This document shows positions 54,706 to 64,000 of a stretch of 64,000 nucleotides of DNA, one piece after another; the stretch's first letter is position 1, and every line of letters starts with the position of its first letter. Source of the DNA: Hygrophila difformis (lineage: Eukaryota > Streptophyta > Magnoliopsida > Lamiales > Acanthaceae); the NCBI GenBank assembly GCA_030278955.1, contig JAOANR010000008.1, positions 41,337,301 to 41,401,300 on the forward strand, read 5' to 3'. The position numbers and the translations under genes were made by a program. The notes below the pieces were generated by a model. That model ran no database searches, was not told where the DNA came from, and saw only the letters and a list, made by a program, of their open reading frames with translations.

Positions 54706-56882
54706 GGCCAATGAATTATTTGGGGGTTTCAATTGGTGGTAGAGTGAATGCAGTGTCGGTTTGGCAGCCTGTATTGGCAAAGGTGGAAAAAAGATTGGAG
54801 GGGTGGAAGGCGAGTTTGCTGACGCAAGCAGGAAGGTTATGTTTGATTAAATCGATTCTTTGTAGCCTTCCGGTATATTTTCTCTCTATTTTCAAGGTGC
54901 CCAAGGAGGTAGCTGTACGAATCGAAAGGATAAAGAGGAGGTTTTTTTGGAACGAATGGAATGGAATTAGGAAGTTTCACATGATGAAATGGGAGGCAAT
55001 TTTCTCTCACAAGGATGTTGACGGACTTGGGGTCTAAGAAATTCAAAAATTCAATGCGGCTCTGTTGACGAAGTGGAGATGGCGATTTGGGGTTGAGCAG
55101 GCTATATGGAAGGACGTAATCAATGCGAAATACTATGGTAAGAGTTCTCCTATGATCCCTGAGCCGAAGGAAGTAAAATCAGCTTGGGGTCAAATATGTA
55201 AAGCTTGGGACAGGCCGTGTAATCTAGACCAGGATGGAGGATTTCTGATTCAGGTGGGGAAAGGGAACAAAGCTCGCTTTTGGCTTGATAGATGGGTGGA
55301 TGTAAGGAAAACTTTGAAGGAATTATTTCCAAGGCTATATACTCTTGCCGTCAATAAAGTTGGACGGATATCGGAGTTTGGTAGGTGGGTTGGTTTAGAA
55401 TGGGAGTGGCAAATCCAATTAAGACGCCCTCTGTTTGATTGGGAGATCGAGGTATGGAACAATTTCTTGGTGGTTATTAACAGACAGGAGAGGTGCAGAT
55501 TCAGGGATGATCGGTTAATATGGCCTCTAGAAGGGCATGGAAGATTTTCTACTAAATCCTGCTGGGTCCGCGAGATGGGTGATGCTGAGGTAGATAGCCA
55601 ATGGATTTGGAGAGGGTTGTGGAAGGTTAAATGTCCTATGAAAGCCAAGCTTTTGGCCTGGAAGGTTTTCCACAAGGCACTACCAGTTCGTGAGGTATCA
55701 GCTAATAGAGGTATTATTGAGTTGGCTAATGCACTTTGCCCTTGCTGTGGCAAGTTGGCGGAATTGGTTAATCATCTTTTTGTCGATGTGAAGTGATGGC
55801 TACGCTTTGGTACAGGGGGGCGGCTTGGTTTGAATTAGATTGGGCAATACCAGGTTCCACTTATGTGTTGATGGCTGTGCGGATGGGAACGAAGCTGAGT
55901 AGTGGTAGAAGGAGGGCGTGGTTGTTGTTGGGGTTGGCAACTTTTTGGACCATCTGGAAATTTAGAAATGAGCTGTCTTTAAAGGTGTGCTGGTATATGT
56001 TAGTGTGGCGGTTGAAGAGCTGAGATGGAGGATTAATTTATGGTGGAGTGCTGATAATAATGGTGTTGTAGCAGATTTGGCGGGCCTGAATTCAAGTGTC
56101 CCTAGTAGCTTGAGATGCTACAGAATCCTGAGCGTAAATAGAGATCGACGGGGTTTGGTTTGGGAAAGACCGGTAGAAGGATGGTGGAAAGTTATTACTG
56201 ACGGGTCCTCGCTCGGAAACCCCGGACAAGCTGGGATAGGCGGAGTGATCCGTGACGCAGAGGGTAAGGTGATTTTTGTGTTGTCAGATTATATCGGGCA
56301 CACTGACTCCACCGAAGCGGAGGTAACGGCTATTAGCCGGGTGTGCGTGGCTCTCATTAGAGATCAAGGCTTCCCCCTCCCCAAGCTAATATTTGAATGC
56401 GATACGACCAATGTGGTGGGTTGGTTGAATAAGCCTGACATTATCCCATGGAGATTTAACAGATTAATGGGACCGATTGTGTCTATATTAAGGTGTGCGG
56501 GGGAGTTCCGGGTAAAACACATATTGAGGGAGAGGAATGATGTTGCTGATCATTGGGCTAAGCTTGGAGCTAAAGGGGAAGGGATCCTTGAAAACTGGAT
56601 CTGAGGTCTGGTGAAGAAGAGCAGGTGGTCGGGCAGAGGGCGAATATTGGTTTGTCTTCCTGGCTCTAGCTTGAATTGTAGTGTTTGTAATTGTGATTTC
56701 CTGGTTCAGACTTCATTTATTGGTTTTGTTTGAGGTGATGCATGATGGGGCGGAAAGATCTTGTATTTAGCAGCAGAAGGATTGAATGGCATAGGCTGGA
56801 TTAGATGTAGTATTGATGTAAGGATTTGGCAATTGCATCCTTGATCCATTAATAAAAATCCTTGTTCTAAAAAAAAAGAAAA
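54706..56882 (+). mobile_element. 5'-truncated L1-type LINE with poly-A and target duplication
   Basis: Direct repeats AAGTAAGT at 54,698-54,705 and 56,883-56,890; poly-A begins about 56,869. The element keeps only the 3' 2.2 kb of ORF2 and the 3' UTR (56,605-56,868). Truncation at the 5' end is typical of L1 insertion. Confidence 0.88.
54711..56604 (+). pseudogene. LINE ORF2 C-terminal half: RT thumb, zinc-binding domain, RNase H
   Basis: In order: NYLGVSIGGRVNAVSVWQPV, KRLEGWKASLLTQAGRLCLI, SILCSLPVYFLSIFKVP, GLGV then TAA (55,035) and the same frame onward EIQKFNAALLTKWRWRFGVE, FWLDRWVD, KCPMKAKLLAWKVFHKALPV, CPCCGKLAELVNHLF (zf-RVT). A shift near 55,790 gives ATFWTIWKFRNELSLK, and another near 55,985 gives the RNase H: WWKVITDGSSLGNPGQAGIG (Asp), DSTEAEVTAISRV (Glu), LIFECDTTNVVGWLN (Asp), ILRERNDVADHWAKLG (Asp). 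All four RNase H acids are kept. Inactive overall. Confidence 0.9.
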
Positions 56883-56969
56883 AAGTAAGTTAATACTCAC
56901 CACATCAGCTGATGATTTTTTAAAAAAATAAAAAATTGACTCAATTTCCCTGCCTAAATGCGGATGAGG

Positions 56970-57126
56970 ACTTTGCCAAAATGGCAAAGTCCCTGCCTTC
57001 CAACATTAATTGGGGTTCGATTCCCCACCCGGCCCCCTATCACTCGCCTCATCTCCTTGTAATTTTTGTGGCATGGACTCCCACAAACTTTCTCTGGCTT
57101 GGGCTTCGCAAAAAAAGAAAAAAAAA
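56970..57126 (+). mobile_element. Probable tRNA-derived SINE
   Basis: A box-B match GGTTCGATTCC (57,014-57,024), an A-box-like TGGCAAAGTCCCTG 32 bp upstream (56,982), a tRNA-unrelated body, and an A-rich tail (57,109-57,126). Imperfect direct repeats ACTTTGCCAAAATG (56,970) and ACTTTACAATG (57,126) flank it. The body resembles Au-like plant SINEs only loosely. Confidence 0.5.
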
Positions 57127-57273
57127 ACTTTACAATGCGATGTGACGAATCTCGGAGGTTGATAGGATTTCTCCAATTAAGGGACATTTGACTACATTTA
57201 CATTTACACATATATATATCCACATTAGGGAGGAACTGGGAATCCACAATGTTAGGTCATCGACCATTCATAC

Positions 57274-59783
57274 TGTAACACCCCGGTTTTAGTAACTCAG
57301 GCCGGGATGCCACCGCCACACCTCCCTAGCAAGACACGACTTCTTCGAGCTTGCAAAAGAGATGCAAGAGTATGGTATTTCAGAAAATATATTTAAAACA
57401 AGCCCATGTAAAATATAAATTTAAAACACTATAGCTGTTCACATGCAATATTTAACTTATTAGCAGCGGAATATTAAAGGAATGTAAATAGGGCCAACAT
57501 GGCCAAAACAATGGGTTAACAGGCCCGTAATGCAAGTAATATAAAAATGAGAAATAAATGTTCCCAACAATCACAATGCATGCTCATACTCATGCAAAAT
57601 CCTCATACTCTGAAAAGAAAAGAGAAAACAACGGTTTTGTCAGTATACATATACTGAGTAAGCTTACCCCTAGCATACAATAATGGGGTTTAAAAGCTTT
57701 AATTAAATTTAAAAAAACGAGTTACCTTTAGCAAGACAGCATACACTATGTAGATTAATTCGGCTAACTAATAAAATTTATTTGCATAGTTAAAAGCATG
57801 GATTCTAAAAGACCATAAACATAACTTTGCAAGGTAATAAATAAAGGACATAATTTAAAAGCCAAATTTAATAAAAAGGTAATTCAAGTCTTTTAATTCC
57901 CGCTACTTCAAGATCAGGTATCTCAAGTATCTCACGATTGCAGCGCAATCTCAACAAAGTTTAGCCGGTAGCCCGGTAGCCGCAGCCGTATCTGCCATAC
58001 CCAGTACCACTCCGGAACCTTGGGAAACTCATACGGATACTCCCGATAGTGCAGGCCCTATATATTTCGCCGTTTTGGCTCAGTTTCTCAAAATGGGTCA
58101 CCATCGTCCATATAGGTACGACGTGAATAGTTAGGAGGGCACCCTGCAGAGTGTTCACCCCCTAATTTGTTTTTAATCAAGTAGTAAACGGGATTTCGGA
58201 AAACGTTGTTTTTATTTTTCAAAAGATCTTTCGTCTTTTGTTTAGAAAACACCAATTTCACAAAGTATGATTTCTATATTGTCGCTGTTCGCGCTTTTTT
58301 CGTTTAAAAATCCATTTCAAGGTCAAATGAGTTGAAAATTTCACAGTAGCTCAAAAACGTCTCAACGAACAAGTTTCGTGTTTTAAGTTTTTCAAAACAA
58401 GGTGAGGAATCAAGTACAAATTTAAGATTTCTATCAAAACTACATGCTGTCAGAATTCAGATTGTAGCAGTGTCCAAAAACTCGACTTTTGACTCATCAA
58501 ACGAGCTCCAAATTTTATGAAATTTTACAGAAATGTTCACGACTCATTTATCTACAATTTTTATTTTTCCACAACTCCTAATTTGGCCTAGATCTAATGT
58601 GAAAATGAGGAACAATTTCGAAAATCAAATCTGTCACTTTTTAAGAATTCGGTAAGAACGCAAGTTAGTCCGGATCAGATTCGGGACATCAAATCTTAAT
58701 GAAAAATTTTGGAAATTTTACACAGCACAGATGTATGTCTTAGGAACCTTTTCATGTTTTGCGTTTTTCCGTTTGAGCAATGTAAATGGTCCGAAAAATT
58801 CAGTTAAAGACGCAGCGCGCGTGTAGATCTCCTATTGACAGATTTTATTTGGTTCGTTTATTAGATCCATTTGTTCGGATGATTTTTAGCCACCAAAACC
58901 GTATGTAAGAGTTAACTTACTTGGATTTGGATCTATGGCTCACAAACTCGATGACGATGGCTTCCGGGATCCTCATTCGTGTCCTAGTTCCTTCGTCTCT
59001 TCTTCATTGGTCCCGATTCAAGAATATAGTTGAAGTTAGGTCACGATTTTTAATATCTAATTGAATATAATGGAGTTATACAATCCCTTACCATCCGATC
59101 TACGCGTGGAGAGTCTTCGAATTCGTCCACAGTCTCCTTCTTTGTCAGATTTCGCTCCAAGCTTCGGATTAGGGTTTCTTCGGGTGTTCGAATGAAAGTC
59201 GAAATTGTGAATGTGTTCAAAAGTGTGTGTGGGCTGAGAAGAGGGGTATTTATAGGCCCCAACAACCCCACGATATCTAGAAGTCAGAGATTTGGAGCTT
59301 GGGCCTCAAGAAACAGAACCAACGTCGAAAAATCCGAGATCGGGCAAGTAAATCCCGCTAGGGCCGCACCAGCCGCAACGGCGCGGTGGTGGCGCGGTTT
59401 TGGCCACGGAACGCGCAGTGACCGCGCGGCCTTGGTCTGGACTTCGGTCTGGGTCGGGTCGTGTGATCCGTCGGGCCTTTTCTCCTCTCTTTTGGCTTCT
59501 ATCCTTCTACGTTCTCGGGCTTCGATATTCGGCCTATCCTTGGGTTTTAAATTCCTACCTAAATCCATTTGGATCTCAAATTAATTTCGTATTTGAAATC
59601 TTGAGTCCATCAATATTCGGTCCCATGCAATAATTTATTTAATTAAATTATTTTCGACTTCACGGGCTTTTGTGAAGCTGAATTCCTTTTTACTCTTTAA
59701 ATTAAATTCAATCTCTCTTTTTATCTTTATTCTAATTAATTAATTATTTATTTATTTATGTGACTAATTTCGCGGGTATTACA
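57274..59783 (-). repeat. LTR F (minus strand, about 2.51 kb to first terminus)
   Basis: TGTAACACCCCGGTTTTAG to CGCGGGTATTACA, hairpin CAGTATA/TATACTG (57,641-57,656), a GGGCACCCTGCAGAG motif near 58,138, donor ACTTAC near 58,916, TATA box 59,246-59,256, GC-rich block 59,350-59,460. No primer-binding site on its left, so it is a 3' LTR or a solo LTR. If it is of the long H type it extends beyond 59,783 to where LTR I begins. Confidence 0.85.
59246..59256 (-). promoter_or_regulatory. TATA box of LTR F
   Basis: CCTATAAATAC on the minus strand, the clearest TATA box in the window. Transcription would start about 30 nt further on, near ACACACTTTTG, putting the splice-like signals in the transcribed leader. 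Confidence 0.65.
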
Positions 59784-60007
59784 GTCTACCCTCCTTAAGA
59801 ATCAACTTCGTCCTTGAAGTTGCGCTTTAGCTTCTCTCGAGCTAAGAACTAGGGTCTTTTCGTTCATTTCGTTAATTTTATTATTTCGTGACTGAACTTA
59901 GAATTAAAATTTCCAAGCAGACTACGTACCCTGTGAAGGGATCAAGCCATTACGTAGTTCAAAATAATTTGAATTTGTTTATTTTTTACTAAAATACGCA
60001 TTGTCAC
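59784..60007 (-). other. Polypurine tract, hairpin and CTACGTA block after LTR F
   Basis: Tract complement 59,785-59,799, hairpin 59,803-59,822 (one arm end changed), CTACGTA 59,922 and TACGTAG 59,950 spaced as in H, B and D. Then LTR I starts in the opposite orientation. Confidence 0.75.
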
Positions 60008-61986
60008 TGTAATACCCGAGACTTTTAATAATAGGAGATGGAATTAAATTCGAAGAGCAAGAGAATTTTAATTCCAAGAACCGTGAAGTCGAAAATGATT
60101 TAAATAAATAAATCATTGCACGAAAATCGAAGGCCGACGAATTCAAATTCAATGGATTCAAGAAATCGAGTACGAAAACAATTAGAGACGAAATAAAATT
60201 TAGGATAAGAATCGTAATCCGAGAACGACCCGGAAAACCAAACCAGAGAACGTAGGAGGATAGAAACCCGAACGAGAGGAGGAAAGGCCCGACGGATCGC
60301 ACGGCCCAGCCGCAGCCAAGCCGGAGGCCGCGCGGTGGCCGTGCGGTCTGGAGGTATCCCGCGCCGAGGCTGCGTGGGACGGCAGTGTGCGATCAAGTTT
60401 CTTTTTCCGCCGATTTCTTACCTTATTTTCGACCCCCGACTTTGGAAACTCAATCCCGGTCGAGGGAAGGAGTATAATGATGGATTTTGAGTCTTGGAAC
60501 TCATTATTTTCGTCCAACACAACCCTAGCAGCCCCCTCTTCTCTCAATTCTCTCCAAACTTCTTCCAAAACCCGAAAAGAGCAAGTTCTTGCTTTCCGAT
60601 CATATTTCGGCGACGAAACTCGACCAAGGAGGCGTGGAGAACAAGGATTTTAGTATTCCAGATTGTTGGTAAGTCGTTGATAGGTTTTCGTTCATCTTTT
60701 CAACCCAAAAATTCGATCTAACTCCAGATTTCTTCTTCCGATTCCGATTCGTGGCCAAAGGAGGAAGATTCGTGTTGAGGATATCCGTTCCCGACGAACC
60801 GTAGATCCTAGACGACCCCGAGACTGTTTAGGACTCATATCAAGTAAGACAACACCTTACATATCAATATAGGTGGCTTAGGATCATTCGTAACACTAGT
60901 TTTAATCAAAACATTAAAATCGAACTTAAATGATTCACTTTTACGCGTTTTCTGAAATCAAACGAAAACTCCTATTTCGAGAATCCAAAATGAAAAACTC
61001 CGAACTTGAGAATTGTTCCTAAAATCATAATCTAGGTTGTGTCAAAATTTCATGCCTTTTCATTAAGATTTGATACCCCAAACTGCGTCGAACATTTTCT
61101 GTGATGCATGAACTTTTCGAAAATCATGACAGTTTACATGGTCGAACTTGATGAGCACTTTTCTATCACTTGTAGTAAAAAATAATCTTTGGTCTAAACA
61201 TAAAAGTTGTAGATAATTTTCTTAAGATAATGCCTGTAAAATTTTGTGCATTTTCATTAACGTTTGGATAGTTAAAACCCGATTTGAACATACCGTGTCT
61301 TTGAAGAAAAAGTTGACAGATTTCTAGTCCGAACTTGTTGAATTAATCGGACTTAATCCATAATGATTTTGCATAAAGTGCCTCTAATAAAACTTGTTTA
61401 TTTTGGTGATGTGTTAGTGCCTGTAAAATTTCATAAATTTTGGAGGTCGTTTGCTATGTCAAAAACGCTTTTGAAAATCAGTGCGCTGTTTTAGAAAAGT
61501 TGGCAGATTTTATGTTTTGCAAAGATTGTAAAATTTTACTTGTTTCGTCATCTAATTTCGGAAAACTTAAAACATGAAAGTTGTTCGTTAGCATGTTTTT
61601 GAGCTACTGTGAAAATTTCAGGTCGATTGCCTTTGAAATGAATTTTTAAACTGAGATGGCGTAAACTGTGGCAATGGCTTGGTTGAAATGTTGAAAAACT
61701 CGATTTTTGAGAAACACATTATTTGTGAGATATGTCTAAAGAATAAAACATTTTTTTTTAAAAGAATCCCTTTAATCTAGGCTGAGCTAAATCTCCACGT
61801 GAAGTAGGGGGTGAGTGCTCTGCAGGGTGCCCCTCTATCTTGAAATTCGTGCCCGAGTGGACGAAATGTGATATATTGTGAAATTGTGCCAAAACGGCCA
61901 TTGTAATTAGTCTACACTCTCGGGTGTATCCGAATGGATTACTCTGGGCTCCGGAGTGGTACTGTGTATGGCGTGATAAGCGGAGT
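60008..61986 (+). repeat. LTR I (plus strand), interrupted by LTR J
   Basis: TGTAATACCCGAG start, GC-rich block 60,290-60,390, CT-rich 5' UTR-like part, GGTAAGTCG near 60,669, AAGTAAGAC near 60,844, the reverse of the GGGCACCC motif (61,808-61,831). It stops at GCGGAG (61,986), where J begins. The remainder is outside the window. Confidence 0.85.
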
Positions 61987-63006
61987 TGTAATACCCGTAA
62001 ATTTTAGGATATAAAATAAGAATTTAATCCGATGAGAAAAGAGGTCTTGTTTCCGAGAACCCGTAAAATCAAAAATGCACGGAAAGTCGAGCCCGAAAAC
62101 ACGAAAGGATAGAAGCCCGAAAGAGAGGAGGAAAAGACCCGACGGATCGGATCACACGGACCCGCCCGGACTGAGGTCCGGGCGGAGGCCGCGCGGTGTT
62201 TGGCCTTCCAGCGCGCCAACACCGCGTGGCACCACAGAATGCGGCCATTCACGCGTTTTCGTCGATTTCTTGTCATAATTCGACCCCCTGACTATGGAAA
62301 GTGAATTTGGACGGGGGGAGGGGGGGTGGGGAAGCTTAAGGGATGAATTAGGGTTGATCTCCACCCCATTGTCAGCCTCCCACAGCCTCCCATTCACCCT
62401 CAAACTCTCCCAAGCCAAAACACCCTTCCGACGAACTTCCGACGAACTTCCGGCGACTCCCGGTGACCAACGACGACCGTAGGAACGTGTAGATCAAAGT
62501 TCACAGCCCTTAGATCATTGGTCAGGAGTATCTCAGATTCCCATTCTCATTTTTCATCTCAAATCCCCAATCTAACTCTCGAATCTTTGATTTGCAAACA
62601 CGTTCGTGGCCAAAGTCGGGAACTTCGCGTTGCGTAGATCCGTTCGTAGTAACGTTGGACGAGCAGAGCAACCCTAGGACGACCAAACACTCAAACACTG
62701 TAAGTTGATGCCTTTCATATCAATACGGGTGGCTTAGGGGCGTCCGATTTAGTGACTTTGTAACGAAACGTAAAAATCGAACCTAAAAACCCTATCTTAC
62801 GCAATTTCTGAAATCCGGTTAAAACTCATATTTCCAGAGTCCAATCTGAGAAACTCAAAACTAGACTTTTAATCCTAACACATTAATCTATGTTGTGTAA
62901 AAATTTCAGACATTTTCATCAACGTTTGCTATTTCAAATCGCATCGAACATAAACTGCCTTGTTAAAACTTTTTCGAAAACTGACAGTGAACATGTCCGA
63001 ACTTGA
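61987..63006 (+). repeat. LTR J (plus strand, LTR-B family), nested in I and interrupted by K
   Basis: TGTAATACCCGTAAATTTTAG and the following kilobase are the reverse complement of LTR B's U3 and early transcribed region (GC-rich block 62,150-62,240; donor ACTGTAAGTTGATGCC near 62,698). It ends inside the LTR at CTTGA (63,006). Confidence 0.88.
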
Positions 63007-64000
63007 TGTAATACCCGGAAATTTTAGAATATAAAAATAGGAATTAATCCAATAGGAGAGAAGGTTTTGTTTCCGAGAACCCGTAGACGCGGAAATGCAC
63101 GGAAGTCAAAGGGCGACGAATTAGAACCCGACGGACCAAAATCGACGGTCTTAGGATTTCAAGCATGAAATCGAATCGAGACGGAATAAATTTATGATGA
63201 GAAGCATAATCCGAAAATGACCCGGAAAATCGAGCCGGAAAATCGAGCGCGAAAACGGGGAAGGATAGAAGTCCGAAAGAGAGGAGAAAAAGACCCGACG
63301 GATCGGATCGCCCGGACCCGCCCGGACCGCAGTCCAGGCGAGGGCCGCGCGCTGGCCGGGCGGGGTTTGGCGAAAAGGCGCGCCAACCCCGCGTGGCTCT
63401 ACAGGTTTTGGCAACTTGCGCGTTTTCGGCGATTTCTTACCATAATTCGACCTCCCGACTTTGGAAAGCAGATTTTGGTCGAAGGGGGAAGCTTTTAGGC
63501 GACCTAGGGCTGCCTCCTCACCCTTTTCATCAGTCACAAATCTTTCTCTACTCTCCCAAACTCTCTCCAAAGCCAAAACACTTCCCGGCGACTTCCCGAC
63601 GACTTTCCGATCACTTCCCGGCGACGAAAACCGACGGAGGAGGCGTGGAATACAAGATCCCTAGTGTTCTAATCTGTGGTAAGTCGTTCATAGATTTCCA
63701 TTTAAGTTTTTGAACCCGAAAACTCGATCTAACATTGGATTTCTTCGTCCGATTCGAAATCGTGGCCAAAGTCGGAAGCTTGACGTTGAGGAGATCCGTT
63801 CGTAGGATTTTGGACGAGCCAGCGACCTTAGGACGACCCAAAACTCCCTATCACTGTAAGTTGAGCCTTCCATATCAATACGGGTGATTTAGGGGCGTCC
63901 GGAATAGGCGTAATGTAACGAAACGTAAAAAATCGAAATTAAAAACCCCAACTTGCGCAGTTTCTGTAATCGGCCTAAAACTCATATTTCGAGGATTCAA
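63007..64000 (+). repeat. LTR K (plus strand), nested in J, cut by window edge
   Basis: TGTAATACCCGGAAATTTTAG start, GC-rich block 63,290-63,400, CT-rich leader, GTGGTAAGTCG near 63,676, CACTGTAAGTTGAGCC near 63,852. The ORFs across it are LTR sequence and show no domain. Confidence 0.88.

Noticed and set aside
57001..57030. A tRNA gene at the box-B motif
   Set aside because: No acceptor stem or anticodon arm can be built around it; a tRNA-derived SINE fits better.
1..64000. A host protein-coding gene or a non-transposon operon-like system
   Set aside because: All recognisable protein motifs are from retrotransposons, a LINE or a transposon-type protein; no other conserved protein domain was found.

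Overview
This window looks like intergenic DNA from a flowering plant with a large, repeat-rich genome. I find no host gene. Almost every base belongs to LTR retrotransposons of one superfamily, or to a few smaller elements lodged among them. The evidence for a plant is: primer-binding sites that match plant initiator tRNA-Met (TGGTATCAGAGC on the minus strand), Ty3/gypsy gag and pol with a C-terminal chromodomain-like tail of the Tekay/Del type, a Stowaway MITE, and a plant L1 LINE with an RNase H domain. A run of 500 Ns (13,841-14,340) is an assembly gap of arbitrary size.

Layout, left to right. Most LTR elements lie on the minus strand, so each 5' LTR is on the right of its element. Element A (1-5,855, cut by the window edge) carries an open gag-protease frame and a leader ORF. 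It sits inside the leader ORF of element B copy 1 (5,856-8,803). Then come the right part of element C copy 1 (8,804-10,621) and its long LTR (10,622 to the gap), which contains a fragment of another LTR and the start of a D LTR. After the gap, 14,341-15,179 is the right end of a C/E-type LTR. It is followed by element E (15,180-24,478), the only element with recognisable gag, protease, RT, RNase H, integrase and chromodomain. E is broken by frameshifts, a stop and a 3.3-kb solo LTR (H, 16,187-19,455). The next C/E-type LTR (24,479-29,935) is interrupted by a truncated element, E2. Element C copy 2 (29,936-42,151) contains a complete element B copy 2 (30,884-40,333, target duplication GTTAT), which holds an antisense plant-transposon-type gene. 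The C2 LTR holds complete element D (44,867-53,585, target duplication CCGAG), which encodes only gag. The right end has LINE pieces, a MITE, a probable SINE, LTR F on the minus strand, and three LTRs on the plus strand nested in one another (I, J, K) up to the window edge.

Common themes. (1) Five different elements carry a coiled-coil ORF between the primer-binding site and gag; D carries none. (2) The elements look like complementary parts: D has gag only, C has the coiled-coil ORF only, B has the coiled-coil ORF plus an antisense gene and an integrase tail, and E once had everything. (3) The LTRs contain an internal polypurine tract with a hairpin. Comparing solo LTR H with element B shows that the LTR boundary has moved inward to this internal tract. 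(4) Most minus-strand LTRs contain what looks like an intron, with a covarying hairpin that carries the branch point. (5) About 8 kb (5,856-13,840 and 37,401-45,352) is present twice, nearly identical and 31.5 kb apart, and one copy ends at the gap. This may be a true duplication or an assembly artefact.
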